This document shows positions 32,635-40,651 of a DNA stretch of 64,000 nucleotides, piece by piece. The stretch lies in the NCBI RefSeq assembly GCF_039928515.1, contig NZ_JBDSSZ010000112.1. One strand, given 5' to 3'. The first letter of the stretch is position 1. The number at the start of each line of letters is the position of its first letter. The notes under the pieces were generated by a model that saw only the letters and a list, made by a program, of their open reading frames with translations, was not told where the DNA came from and ran no database searches. The position numbers and the translations under genes are program-made. Source of the stretch: Capsulimonas sp039928515 (GTDB taxonomy: Bacteria; Armatimonadota; Armatimonadia; Armatimonadales; Capsulimonadaceae).

Positions 32635-33119
32635 TAGCGCCAATCTCCCTTCGACGGGTGGTTATGCTTGGTCGAGCTGCTGCGGCCCGGGCGGGTGGCG
32701 CAGCGGAACGATTTGACTGCGGGGACTTCCGGCTGATGTGGCGGCGTCGGCGGTGCATCCTGGGCGGAAATCTCCGGAGACAACACGAACGAGATCTGTT
32801 CCTCACGCCAGATCTGGAGATGCATCCCGCAGCTCCGGCGGCAGAGCGGCGCCAGCGCGCAGGCAAACCCGAGCACAAGGAATCCCGTCGAGAACCAGTA
32901 GCAAACGCCCTCTCCGCCCATGCCGAAGGCGGCGGCCGCGCCGACGCACACCAGGCAGCAGGATAGGGACACGCCACTGGTGAATTCAATCCGTCGCTGA
33001 CCGGCCCTGGACTTCTGTCCAGGCTGATCCATGGTACAGATGAACACCACGTGAGATCGAACGGCATCAGCATGAGGACTGAGGTTATCTGACGGCAGGC
33101 TATTTGCTTTCGTGACCAT
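32634..33119 (-). CDS. Hypothetical membrane protein
   Basis: 161 residues, MVTKANSLPSDNLSPHAD... Two hydrophobic stretches ('VSLSCCLVCVGAAAAFGMG' and 'VCYWFSTGFLVLGFACALAPL') make a membrane hairpin with both termini on the same side. The C-terminus is proline-rich and basic. It sits between DNA-modification genes, which is unusual for a membrane protein; superinfection exclusion is one possibility. Confidence 0.5.
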   Translation of the reverse strand: MVTKANSLPSDNLSPHADAVRSHVVFICTMDQPGQKSRAGQRRIEFTSGVSLSCCLVCVGAAAAFGMGGEGVCYWFSTGFLVLGFACALAPLCRRSCGMHLQIWREEQISFVLSPEISAQDAPPTPPHQPEVPAVKSFRCATRPGRSSSTKHNHPSKGDWR

Positions 33120-33121
33120 AA

Positions 33122-34180
33122 TTAGGCGGCTCCTACAATCCGTGTCTCATCACATCCCGGTACGCACAGATGCCAGTAGCCTTGGTCGACCACGGCAAAC
33201 GCGATGCAGGTCTTGCCTTCGGGGACACTGGGAGTAAATCCAATGTAACCGCGACGCTCGGCGAGCGCGAACTCGATCCGTTTAGACTTCACGGCGGAAG
33301 GGCTTTCAGCGACGGCGCGCGCCTCACGCAGAAACTTGTCGTCGGAAATCAGCGCCTCCAGGCGCGCAAGCGCCAGTTTGCTGTCCAGAGGCTCGCGCCG
33401 CACCTCATCGCGGGCATCCTGCGCCGCCGTGCGCACCGCGCCGTCAATCTTTCCAGGTTTGGCGCGCGGCGGATCCGCGGCTGGCTTCGGTTGCGCAACA
33501 GTTGGCTGTGCTGGCTCGGCGACCGGCTTCGTCGTCGCCACTGGGGCCAGCTTCGCAGCAACCGGACGGGCAGGCTTGGTGAAAGCCTCACGCGTGGTCG
33601 GCGTCTTCTTCACGTGGGCTTTCACGCCGCTCTCCGACAGGCACGGAATGCAGATCATCCGGGTCTCGGTTCTATTCGCCGTCTTGGGACGTCTGCATTT
33701 GGCGCAGAGAGGCGGGGTGTCTCCGAGCCACTGCAAGGATGAAGCGGGCGCGCTCTGCGGATGAGCGGAGGCAGGCACTGTCACGATCTCAGAGGCGGCG
33801 TCCGCTGCGTCTTCCAGCGGCGCTTCCGTCGTCTCCGGTTCCTCTATCGCAATGGCAGGTTCGATGATAATGCGCACGTCCGAGTTTTCGGTATCGCTGT
33901 CCATAGTGGCGTCCGCGTTACCGTCGTCAGGGGTGACCGTCTGCACGTTATTGTCGCCAGAGGCGGGCGCCTGCCAGTCATCGTCCTGAGCGGTCGTCAC
34001 TGGCTGCTCAGAACCGATCGGCGCAGGTGGCAGCGCGAACACCATCCGGGCATAGTCGGCGGTGCGCACGGCCACGTCGGCCGCGTCATCGACGCAGGCG
34101 CACTCCAGGCTAACGGACAGATGGTCGGCGCCGCGCCGGAAGTCGATGGAGAAGCCAAAGGAAGCGTCAGTTCTGGGCAT
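33122..34180 (-). CDS. Hypothetical protein with zinc-ribbon
   Basis: 352 residues from ATG 34180 (MPRTDASFGFSIDFRRGADH) with AGGGTGG upstream. The N-terminus is a small beta domain ('SIDFRRGADHLSVSLECACVDDAADVAV'), then a long acidic stretch, a zinc ribbon 'CAKCRRPKTANRTETRMICIPC', a P/A/K-rich linker, and a C-terminal helical plus beta part ('KIDGAVRTAAQDARDEVRREPLDSKLALARLEALI'). No single family recognised; the layout suggests a scaffold or DNA-bound accessory protein. Confidence 0.5.
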   Translation of the reverse strand: MPRTDASFGFSIDFRRGADHLSVSLECACVDDAADVAVRTADYARMVFALPPAPIGSEQPVTTAQDDDWQAPASGDNNVQTVTPDDGNADATMDSDTENSDVRIIIEPAIAIEEPETTEAPLEDAADAASEIVTVPASAHPQSAPASSLQWLGDTPPLCAKCRRPKTANRTETRMICIPCLSESGVKAHVKKTPTTREAFTKPARPVAAKLAPVATTKPVAEPAQPTVAQPKPAADPPRAKPGKIDGAVRTAAQDARDEVRREPLDSKLALARLEALISDDKFLREARAVAESPSAVKSKRIEFALAERRGYIGFTPSVPEGKTCIAFAVVDQGYWHLCVPGCDETRIVGAA

Positions 34181-34550
34181 GGCGGCCACCCTTTCCTGGG
34201 GAATGATAAATTGGGTATCCGCCGGCGCACGGCCAGAGATACGCGACCAGAGACTGATCGGCCTCGTCCGGCGTCTGAACCGGGGCGGTTGGATGGATGG
34301 GCTCAATGGAAATGGCGGGCTGATCGGCGTTCGCGGCTTCGGCGGCGCGCTCGGCGGCCTCGTCCTGGACGCGCTTTGCTTCGGTCAGATGATGGACCGT
34401 GAGGAGTGCGCCCATTTCACCCTCATACGCGGACACGCATTCGGAGATAGAGCCTTTTTTGATGAGCATCATCTGCTCGGCAATGGCGCGCTTGGACCTC
34501 CACTCCCCTAGATTACTGATGACGTTGCGGATCATTTTGTCGGTGATCAT
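34167..34550 (-). CDS. Small helical hypothetical protein
   Basis: 127 residues from ATG 34550 (MITDKMIRNVISNLGEWRSKRAI) with AGGAG 7 bases upstream. It overlaps the upstream gene by 4 bases. 'RAIAEQMMLIKKGSISECVSAYEGEMGALLTVHHLTEAKRVQDEAAERAAEAAN' is helical; the end is proline-rich. No family recognised. Confidence 0.5.
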   Translation of the reverse strand: MITDKMIRNVISNLGEWRSKRAIAEQMMLIKKGSISECVSAYEGEMGALLTVHHLTEAKRVQDEAAERAAEAANADQPAISIEPIHPTAPVQTPDEADQSLVAYLWPCAGGYPIYHSPGKGGRHAQN

Positions 34551-35269
34551 GAACCTGCTCCTTCCCGGACGGAGGCAGCGCCGGCGGTCCGGAACGACTG
34601 CGTCGGCGTGATGGCGCGGTCCCGGCCATCCTTCTGGCAGGCGGGGCAGAGCGCCGCGCCGTAGTTGCGAATGGAAAGCTCGCACTGAGATTTGTTGATG
34701 GGCTTCGGGCAGCTGGAGCAGGTCGTCGGGAGGGCCTGCTCGTCGGCGGGTTCGGAAGACGCGGGAGCCTCGGCGCGGGGGCGGGGGAATTCCGATGATG
34801 GACGCGCGGCGGGGTGGCCGCCGCCGCGCTGACCCGATTGATTGGGACGCTGGCCGCGACCATTGCCGGGGGCATCGGCCAGGCGTCCGCCGGCGACTTC
34901 GTCCAGTTCCGGCGCGAACTGTGTGCCGTAGCCGCAGAGTGCGAGCGCGCGGCCGACGGCGCCGGTCTCAGCCTTTTCAATATAGTCGCCGAAGCCCTTA
35001 ATGTCTTCCTTCTTCGTGCCCATCGCCATGAGGCGACCATCGGCGTCGAAGATCTTCGCCTGGAAGATGGCGAACTGCTTGTCATTGTCGATCGTGAGAG
35101 GGTTGGTCTCGATCGTCCAGTCCGGATGCTCGGCGCGGAACCACAGGACACGGGCGGAGACTGGTAAGTACTTTCGGCCGCCCTGAACGGTAATCAAGTG
35201 CCGATTGGGGTCAAAAGCACGCTTTTCACTAGAAACTGTATTGCAATTGTCATTTTGGGGTATAGTCAT
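34547..35269 (-). CDS. Candidate single-strand annealing protein
   Basis: 240 residues, AAGGA 9 bases before ATG. 'YLPVSARVLWFRAEHPDWTIETNPLTIDNDKQFAIFQAKIFDADGRLMAMGTKKEDIKGFGDYIEKAETGAVGRALALCGYGTQFAPELDE' combines a small beta sheet with a helix 'YIEKAETGAVGRALALCGYG' that resembles the Rad52/ERF-type annealing fold (repeat of E-x-A-x(2)-x-A-x-x-R-A-L-x-x-x-G). The C-terminus carries two C-x2-C pairs, a zinc ribbon. The early-operon position fits a phage recombinase. Fold assignment is inference from pattern only. Confidence 0.5.
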   Translation of the reverse strand: MTIPQNDNCNTVSSEKRAFDPNRHLITVQGGRKYLPVSARVLWFRAEHPDWTIETNPLTIDNDKQFAIFQAKIFDADGRLMAMGTKKEDIKGFGDYIEKAETGAVGRALALCGYGTQFAPELDEVAGGRLADAPGNGRGQRPNQSGQRGGGHPAARPSSEFPRPRAEAPASSEPADEQALPTTCSSCPKPINKSQCELSIRNYGAALCPACQKDGRDRAITPTQSFRTAGAASVREGAGS

Positions 35270-35283
35270 TGTCGTTAATCCTT

Positions 35284-35326
35284 AACGCCCCGGGAGCTGT
35301 TTGCAGCAGCGCTTGACTGGGGCGTT
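35284..35326 (+). terminator. GC stem with T tract, plus-strand orientation
   Basis: AACGCCCC (35284-35291) and GGGGCGTT (35319-35326) flank a 27-nt loop, followed on the plus strand by TTGTTTTG. It would stop rightward transcription; read leftward it lies in the leader of the annealing-protein gene and could form an mRNA structure. Confidence 0.45.
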
Positions 35327-35356
35327 TTGTTTTGTCTCCACCTCAAGACCACCGCA

Positions 35357-35737
35357 CTATGCGGCGATCGCGTACTCCCACCCTATCTCCGCAAAATCAA
35401 CCAACTTATCTGTAAAATCAACCGACCTGTCCATGTCGGCGATGCTGCGTCCGAGGAACCGGAAATGAGGGGCTTCCTCTTCCTCGCCTGGCGTCATCTG
35501 GTCGCTGAGATAGTCGCGGACCTTCAGATCGAGCGCCTCCCGCTCGGCGATGGCGTCGTCTTCGCTCAGGCCGCCATGAAACGCCATCAGGCCCAGGGCG
35601 AGGAGATGCTCGTCGAACTCCGCCACGTTGCCCGGCATCCGCATTCCCAGCGCACGCTCCGTGGCGGCGACGAACTCGCCGCGAGTGCCGGGAATATCCC
35701 CTCCGCCCAAGGCCGTTTCCATCAAAGCGTTATCCAT
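35357..35737 (-). CDS. Acidic hypothetical protein
   Basis: 126 residues, start coupled to the upstream gene as TAATG. Strongly acidic ('QMTPGEEEEAPHFRFLGRSIADMDRSVDF'). No family recognised. Second gene of the leftward early operon. Confidence 0.55.
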   Translation of the reverse strand: MDNALMETALGGGDIPGTRGEFVAATERALGMRMPGNVAEFDEHLLALGLMAFHGGLSEDDAIAEREALDLKVRDYLSDQMTPGEEEEAPHFRFLGRSIADMDRSVDFTDKLVDFAEIGWEYAIAA

Positions 35738-36114
35738 TACGCCGCCGCCTTCCGCAGATGGGCCGTGTGCGCCGCTTCGCGCTCTTTTCGGTTCGCCTCG
35801 ACGCGGGCCTCAATCACGATTTCGAAGGCGCGCGCCAGGAACGGCGTTCGGTGACTGATCATCGTCCGGTCACGATCGACATCGGTCGTTCCAGGAACCC
35901 GGTAGACCATCGCCCAATCATCCTGCTCCGTGCGGTTCACCAGGAGCATATGATCGTCCTCGGGAACGATCGCGTAGCCTGCGGCGATTTGCTGCGCTTG
36001 TTCCATCAGCAGCGCCGCGCGGAAGCTGGCTTCGATCTCTCGCGTCTGCCGCTCGTAGGCGGCGACTTCGTTGTTGACCTCGATATGGCGGCGGATGGAA
36101 CGTGCGGCTGACAT
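35737..36114 (-). CDS. First gene of the leftward early operon, unknown
   Basis: 125 residues with GGAG 6 bases before ATG. Long helix ('IEVNNEVAAYERQTREIEASFRAALLMEQAQQIAAGY') then a beta part ('VPEDDHMLLVNRTEQDDWAMVYRVPGTT') and another helix. Its promoter at 36151-36179 carries the immunity operator, so it would be among the first genes expressed on induction. No family recognised. Confidence 0.6.
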   Translation of the reverse strand: MSAARSIRRHIEVNNEVAAYERQTREIEASFRAALLMEQAQQIAAGYAIVPEDDHMLLVNRTEQDDWAMVYRVPGTTDVDRDRTMISHRTPFLARAFEIVIEARVEANRKEREAAHTAHLRKAAA

Positions 36115-36150
36115 TTTTTGCTCCGGTAGTGTCTGTGCTCAACTGAATAC

Positions 36151-36179
36151 ATAGTATCATAGTTGGACATATATGTCAA
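36151..36179 (-). promoter_or_regulatory. Left early promoter with operator
   Basis: On the minus strand TTGACA (36179-36174), a 17-base spacer and TACTAT (36156-36151). The perfect 12-bp palindrome GACATATATGTC at 36166-36177 overlaps the -35 box. It drives the whole leftward early operon. Confidence 0.8.
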
Positions 36180-36211
36180 GACATATACAGCGCGAACAAA
36201 AAAATATTTCC

Positions 36212-36466
36212 TTATGGTTTCTTGCTTTCTGTGTGTTCTACAGCATGAGCGATTTCGTCGAGCGACATTGACAAAACGACACCTATCCGCTTCGCGTTCA
36301 ACAGCTTCAATCCATGTGCATAAGGCTTCCCGTTGAAGGAATCGTCTGAAAGAAGACGATGGTAGTGGCGACGCGTGAGATCGACTGCCTCGGCAACCTC
36401 CGCAGTCTCCAAACCAAGCTGGTCTTGTTTCTCATGAAGAATAGCGCCAAGAGACTTGTCTGCCAT
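36212..36466 (-). CDS. Cro-like helix-turn-helix protein
   Basis: 84 residues from ATG 36466 (MADKSLGAILHEKQDQLGLE) with AGGGG upstream. 'LGLETAEVAEAVDLTRRHYHRLLSDD' is an XRE-type helix-turn-helix. It is divergent from the repressor gene, as Cro or Xis genes are in lambdoid and ICEBs1-like switches. Its own promoter has an operator over the -35 box. Confidence 0.65.
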   Translation of the reverse strand: MADKSLGAILHEKQDQLGLETAEVAEAVDLTRRHYHRLLSDDSFNGKPYAHGLKLLNAKRIGVVLSMSLDEIAHAVEHTESKKP

Positions 36467-36481
36467 ACATACCCCTGGTCG

Positions 36482-36510
36482 ATTATATCGCCAATGGACG
36501 TATATGTCAA
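36482..36510 (-). promoter_or_regulatory. Promoter of the Cro-like gene with operator
   Basis: On the minus strand TTGACA (36510-36505), a 17-base spacer and TATAAT (36487-36482). Operator GACGTATATGTC at 36497-36508 overlaps the -35 box in the same way as at the left promoter. Confidence 0.8.
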
Positions 36511-36530
36511 GATATACACGCAACCATTCG

Positions 36531-36559
36531 TTGACATGTATGTCTAACCTTAGTAGAAT
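36531..36559 (+). promoter_or_regulatory. Repressor-operon promoter with operator
   Basis: TTGACA (36531-36536), 17-base spacer, TAGAAT (36554-36559). Operator GACATGTATGTC at 36533-36544 starts at the same place in the -35 box as at the two minus-strand promoters, so one protein could bind all three. Confidence 0.8.
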
Positions 36560-36569
36560 GGAGGTAAAA

Positions 36570-37100
36570 GTGCTCACGTTAGAAAGACCGAATTATTTTG
36601 ATATGGTAAACGAAGGAACACCTCCACATTTTGGTGAGTGGCTGCGGTTGAAGATCGAGGGGTCTGGAATGCAGTTGGTGGATTTCGCACATCATATCCG
36701 GATGGCTTATCCGAATTTCTCTGATATCTTGAATCGTAACGCTCCGAGAAAAGAAATAACCATCAAACGGATCGTTGATGGCCTCGTTGAACTCGAAATT
36801 ATAGACGATCCTTCCGAAGCGTGGACGCGCGCCAGGATCGTTCCTGAAGGTTATGTCGTTCGTCCAGAGCACGATTCATTCCTGGAAGCAGGGCACGCCA
36901 TCGCAGGTTTGATAGATCCGGCTGCCGTGGCCGCGAATGATTACCTGCGCCGCGTCGGTGGTTTTAGCGGGGAGCAAGAATACACAGAAGAACAACTTGA
37001 AAAGCTACGTAAGGGCATGGATATGGTCGTTGCGGGCTGGTGGGCTGAGCAGGTGAGAGAAAAGCAGAAACGCGAGGACAAGAAGGGCCCGAAGAAATGA
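36570..37100 (+). CDS. Candidate immunity repressor
   Basis: 176 residues from GTG 36570 (reading LTLERPNYFDMVNEGTPPHF), which has GGAGG five bases upstream; ATG 36603 is the alternative. 'FGEWLRLKIEGSGMQLVDFAHHIRMAYPNFSDILNRNAP' looks like a helix-turn-helix of repressor type. The C-terminal tail 'EYTEEQLEKLRKGMDMVVAGWWAEQVREKQKRE' recurs in a separate small ORF at 38547. It is followed by an ImmA-like gene with a 4-base overlap, the arrangement of ImmR/ImmA switches. The transcript would be almost leaderless because the start lies 10 bases after the -10 box. Confidence 0.65.
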   Translation: MLTLERPNYFDMVNEGTPPHFGEWLRLKIEGSGMQLVDFAHHIRMAYPNFSDILNRNAPRKEITIKRIVDGLVELEIIDDPSEAWTRARIVPEGYVVRPEHDSFLEAGHAIAGLIDPAAVAANDYLRRVGGFSGEQEYTEEQLEKLRKGMDMVVAGWWAEQVREKQKREDKKGPKK

Positions 37101-37711
37101 CCGACCTCGACGATGCTGTCGAGCACCTTTTCTTACGGTGCCTTCAATACCTGTCGCGTCATACGAGCGAGATCCCCCGTTTTGAAATGGGCTGGGTGCG
37201 TTTGTACGATGCCGAGGAGATAGAAGCAAGACGCCTTCCGCGTCAGTACTGCTTTGAAGGCTTCACTGCCGAGATTCGCTATCACGATCTCTGGGGCAAA
37301 TGGATCGTTGTCTACAATGGCGACGTTCCGGAATGGCGACGCTGCGCCTTCCTATGTCACGAGTTGTTTGAATACACAGCTCACAAGATTTTAGCGGATG
37401 ATCCCCAGCTCGCCGGCGGCTACGCCGATCTTCCGCACATCGTGGGGCAGCGTTCAGTTGAGCGATGCTTGCCTGCTCCGACCAGCCACATGCTGGAAGA
37501 TATGATTGCCTCCGGAATTGTGCGTCTGGGCATGGATCGCCTCGCGGCCCGGGACTCGATCGATACGTTCGATACTGGCGAGACTTGGGAGCAGCCGCCG
37601 TCGCTGGCGGCTCACATGCCGCCGATCGTTGTCCGGAGGACGCTGGACTGGCCATCAAGGCCGAATGGTTTTGAGAAATACGACAGCCACTGGATGAATG
37701 GAGATTTATAG
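37097..37711 (+). CDS. ImmA/IrrE-like protein
   Basis: 204 residues, overlapping the repressor gene by 4 bases. 'WRRCAFLCHELFEYTAHKIL' resembles the zinc-protease helix of ImmA/IrrE proteins, but the second zinc histidine of H-E-x-x-H is replaced by Glu (H-E-L-F-E), with another His four residues later. 'HMLEDMIASGIVRLGM' lies further on. If active, it would cut or bind the repressor on DNA damage. The altered motif leaves activity open. Confidence 0.6.
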   Translation: MTDLDDAVEHLFLRCLQYLSRHTSEIPRFEMGWVRLYDAEEIEARRLPRQYCFEGFTAEIRYHDLWGKWIVVYNGDVPEWRRCAFLCHELFEYTAHKILADDPQLAGGYADLPHIVGQRSVERCLPAPTSHMLEDMIASGIVRLGMDRLAARDSIDTFDTGETWEQPPSLAAHMPPIVVRRTLDWPSRPNGFEKYDSHWMNGDL

Positions 37712-37726
37712 GATGCGTTCGCGGCT

Positions 37727-38500
37727 TTGGCGACCCCATCTTTTGCGAATACTCCGGCAGTAATCGATCCGGCCACAATCACTGCCCCGGTACAAGACAA
37801 TCAGGCTGTGACAGACTTGCCTTTTGAAGTTGAGGAGCCACAGGCCTTCTTTGAGAAGTTCTTCAACGGGAAGATCAAAGCCAAAAAGGATCCTCTTGAA
37901 ACGGAGACAGAGCACCAAGAGCGGATCCTCAAAGAGCTGCCCACCGACCACGTCTACTTTTTCGAACTCGTCCGATTGAAGAATGCAAAACCGAAAGATC
38001 AGTACGACTATGATATGAAGAGCGGCATATTGACAGTCTTCGCAGGCGATGCCCTTTCCGACATGGCCAAGGAGAAATCGCCTCCGAAAGCTATCCCCAT
38101 CTGCCCGCTCACCGTATTCAAGCGCGACAATTACGACGGCACCAATTCACAAGGCGCGAGCGTAAACGTGCGGCGCACGAAAATATACGAATATGTCTTC
38201 AATGTGATGAACGACCGAGACTTCTCCGGTATCGTCGATTCTCGCGGATCTAGAATTGCCATGAAGGCAGCGATCGATCGTGAGAAGGCAAAGGCAATCA
38301 TAGATGACGCGCGAGTTTTCGTGGGAGTGCAATTCCCGGGATATGGGAACTCCCGGATCGATGAGCGTCATGATGATCCGACCTTTGACGATCCTCGCGA
38401 CACCATGCTTCGGACATTTGGCATAAACGTCAATATTGCGGAAGTCGACCTAGTTGCGGACAATGCAGTGATTGCTTCCGCTAAACCGAAAACGAAATAA
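37727..38500 (+). CDS. Unknown protein, possibly 5'-truncated
   Basis: 257 residues from a TTG. The first residues 'ATPSFANTPAVIDPATITAPVQ' look like the end of a signal peptide ('DAFAALATPSFA' in frame upstream), but a stop codon lies just before, so the real N-terminus may be lost. The rest is acidic, with 'DHVYFFELVRLKNAKPKDQYDYDMKSGILTVFAG' and 'TKIYEYVFNVMNDRDFSGIV'. No family recognised. Base composition is less GC-rich than the phage operons, a sign of separate origin. Confidence 0.5.
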   Translation: MATPSFANTPAVIDPATITAPVQDNQAVTDLPFEVEEPQAFFEKFFNGKIKAKKDPLETETEHQERILKELPTDHVYFFELVRLKNAKPKDQYDYDMKSGILTVFAGDALSDMAKEKSPPKAIPICPLTVFKRDNYDGTNSQGASVNVRRTKIYEYVFNVMNDRDFSGIVDSRGSRIAMKAAIDREKAKAIIDDARVFVGVQFPGYGNSRIDERHDDPTFDDPRDTMLRTFGINVNIAEVDLVADNAVIASAKPKTK

Positions 38501-38546
38501 CGAGAACGCCGGCGGAGCGGAGCTGCTCGAACCGTCGGCGATCGCG

Positions 38547-38699
38547 ATGACAGATCATCTTCGGCTCGTCTGCTCGGATCCAGCGGATGACGAGTACACC
38601 GACGAACAGCGCGCCAAGCTTCAGAAGGCGATGGAGATGGTCGTGGCTGGGTACGTGGCAAAGCAGATGCGTGAGAGACGGAAGCGTTGGAACAAGTAG
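38547..38699 (+). CDS. Small protein matching the repressor C-terminus
   Basis: 50 residues from ATG 38547 (a longer frame opens at 38472). 'DDEYTDEQRAKLQKAMEMVVAGYVAKQMRERRKRW' is clearly homologous to the last 35 residues of the repressor at 36570-37100, without its DNA-binding part. It is either a relic of a second repressor gene or a small protein that could pair with the repressor tail. Confidence 0.5.
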   Translation: MTDHLRLVCSDPADDEYTDEQRAKLQKAMEMVVAGYVAKQMRERRKRWNK

Positions 38700-38708
38700 G
38701 AATCAAGG

Positions 38709-39236
38709 ATGAATTGCCCGACCTGCGGCTACAAAATGGCGGAGACGGATCTGGACTGCCCGCGTTGTGAGAAGTACAAAGTAGTCCCCGTCGCACCGTC
38801 CGTGGAGACCGCCGCGCCGACGGCGTCACCTGTTGCGAAGTGTCATAAATGCGGTCTACTGCGGGGCCCAGATCAGGCTGTTTGTATTCACTGCGCGGAT
38901 GGGGCCGCTGCCGCGCAGCGCCCACAGCCATTTGGCGTCACCGTAGATCCCTGGACGCCGCCGGCGCAGAGCGTCTGGGATCGTCCAATGAGCGGAACGA
39001 GGCTGGTGGGTGGATTGCTCCTCGTTGCGGGTATCGCGGGTCTGTGCTACTTCATGTTCGTCTTCGACACGAGCGTGGCGGTTCCTGGCATTGAGGCCCT
39101 TGGCGATCAGTTCAAGAGTGGACGGGTCAATAACATCGGACTGATGGCGGACCGACAGACTAGAATGATCGCCAGCGGCGTGGCTGCGGTGATTGGTACG
39201 CTGATGCTGATCTTTTCAGGCCAGCAGCGGACCTGA
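38709..39236 (+). CDS. Zinc-ribbon membrane protein A
   Basis: 175 residues. The start MNCPTCGYKMAETDLDCPRC is a zinc ribbon; a second C-x2-C pair set ('CHKCGLLRGPDQAVCIHC') follows at about residue 45. Two membrane segments ('LVGGLLLVAGIAGLCYFMFVF' and 'MIASGVAAVIGTLMLIFSG') lie in the C-terminal half. It is a paralogue of the next gene by its first 20 residues. Confidence 0.65.
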   Translation: MNCPTCGYKMAETDLDCPRCEKYKVVPVAPSVETAAPTASPVAKCHKCGLLRGPDQAVCIHCADGAAAAQRPQPFGVTVDPWTPPAQSVWDRPMSGTRLVGGLLLVAGIAGLCYFMFVFDTSVAVPGIEALGDQFKSGRVNNIGLMADRQTRMIASGVAAVIGTLMLIFSGQQRT

Positions 39237-39259
39237 CATCAAAAGCACAGGAGACTGAA

Positions 39260-39865
39260 TTGAACTGTCCAGATTGCGGCTACAAGATGAGCGACACAGA
39301 TCTCGACTGCCCACGATGCAAGAAATTTGGCAAGCCCTCGAAGATCGCTCCTCCTCAAACGAACTGGGCCGCGCCGGATCAGAAGCCGAAATCAGGCAGT
39401 TCCGCCGTGGTCGTCGCGGGAGTGATCGTCGCCTTGTTGTGGGCATACGGGAGCTGGAACTCATCGCGTGATCCCGCCAGTCCCAGTCAAACGGCTGGAC
39501 AAACTTCGGAGCCAGCTCAGTATTCACCTCCGGCAGCTCCGGCGCCGGTCGATACGACGCCCAAGCTGAAGAAGCTTTCCGAGAACTTCACCAAGGAGTA
39601 TACGTATTGTATTGTCAGCGGCGAGGTCAAAAACACGTCTGGCGAGAGTCTCAAAAGCGTTGAGGCGGTCACGACATACTATGATAAAAACAATAACGTT
39701 GTAAAGACCGACAGCGCGTTGATCGACTTCAACCCCATCTTGCCTGGGCAGACGTCCCCCTACAAAACGATGTCCTCAGACAATCCGGCGATCAAGACCG
39801 AACGCACGAGATTTCAAGAGTTTGGCGGAGCCGAGATCAATACCGACACAAGCGTCGTCGACTAG
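39260..39865 (+). CDS. Zinc-ribbon membrane-anchored FxLYD-like protein
   Basis: 201 residues from TTG 39260 with GGAG upstream. N-terminal zinc ribbon (NCPDCGYKMSDTDLDCPRC), one membrane span ('SAVVVAGVIVALLWAYGSW'), a P/T/S linker and an extracytoplasmic beta domain 'CIVSGEVKNTSGESLKSVEAVTTYYDKNNNVVKTDSALIDFNPILPGQTSPYKT' of FxLYD type. Probably a surface-exposed protein made by the lysogen. Confidence 0.65.
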   Translation: MNCPDCGYKMSDTDLDCPRCKKFGKPSKIAPPQTNWAAPDQKPKSGSSAVVVAGVIVALLWAYGSWNSSRDPASPSQTAGQTSEPAQYSPPAAPAPVDTTPKLKKLSENFTKEYTYCIVSGEVKNTSGESLKSVEAVTTYYDKNNNVVKTDSALIDFNPILPGQTSPYKTMSSDNPAIKTERTRFQEFGGAEINTDTSVVD

Positions 39866-39890
39866 AGGCGGCCCAGAGCACCCATACGGC

Positions 39891-40628
39891 ATGGAAGGAA
39901 GCGGCGTGACCGGCGCAGGCTCCAACTCTTATTCTACTAATTATAAACTTACGGGCGCATCACGATCAAACAAGACTGGCTACAATGATGAAGCGAAGAA
40001 GCTTCCGGTGGCGACCGACACCAAGGCAACCAGCTTGAAAAAGGTGGACAAGCCTCAATCGGAAGCAAGTGAACGAAAGGCAACAACTGGTGACGCTCAA
40101 TCCGTTAAAATCCGGGGGCGTCTCAGTCGAATTGTCAGCACATCAGTTGCATACGCCATGATAACAGGTGCTATTCTGTCCGGTGTTGCGGGAACTGTTT
40201 CAGCTCAGCAAGGGGACCACAGAACATCAAACGGTAGTGTTTCCAATTGTCCGCTGGCCTCATTCGAAGAAAACTATTCTTCCACACCTAATGACAAATC
40301 AACATTAAGCCGATATACTGTCATGGACAGTAACGAAGTTACGTCTGAATTTCTCACCCCTGAAGGGAATTCCGTGGCTACCACTTCCTATCCGGACGAG
40401 ATGCGTATTGAATACGATGTTCTCACCGACAAACTTCTAGGTGGAACGATCAGTCGACGCGAAGAGCGTCGGCTGGCCGAAGTTGAACACGCCATGGATG
40501 CCCACGACGCCTCCTCCCCTGCCGTCACTGCCTCTCGCGCTTCTGTCGACCAGCTTTATCAGGACATTCACTCCTATCGAATACAGCTGGAACGCTCTGT
40601 CGCCGAGCGAAAAAGAGCGAATCGCTAA
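39891..40628 (+). CDS. Hypothetical exported or anchored protein
   Basis: 245 residues from ATG 39891 (MEGSGVTGAGSNSYSTNYKL); the start is uncertain because no good ribosome site is visible. A hydrophobic segment 'VAYAMITGAILSGVAGTVSAQ' around residues 88-108 looks like an internal signal or anchor. The C-terminus is charged and helical. Composition is more AT-rich than its neighbours. It lies 24 bases before the HNH gene, so they may act together. Confidence 0.45.
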   Translation: MEGSGVTGAGSNSYSTNYKLTGASRSNKTGYNDEAKKLPVATDTKATSLKKVDKPQSEASERKATTGDAQSVKIRGRLSRIVSTSVAYAMITGAILSGVAGTVSAQQGDHRTSNGSVSNCPLASFEENYSSTPNDKSTLSRYTVMDSNEVTSEFLTPEGNSVATTSYPDEMRIEYDVLTDKLLGGTISRREERRLAEVEHAMDAHDASSPAVTASRASVDQLYQDIHSYRIQLERSVAERKRANR

Positions 40629-40651
40629 GCGACGGGAGAGCGTTTCAGAAG

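Noticed and set aside
31453..32637. 394-codon plus-strand ORF opposite the MTase-ParB gene
   Set aside because: Composition is rich in R, H, D and G as in antisense shadows of GC-rich genes; the minus strand has clear domain motifs and a ribosome site.
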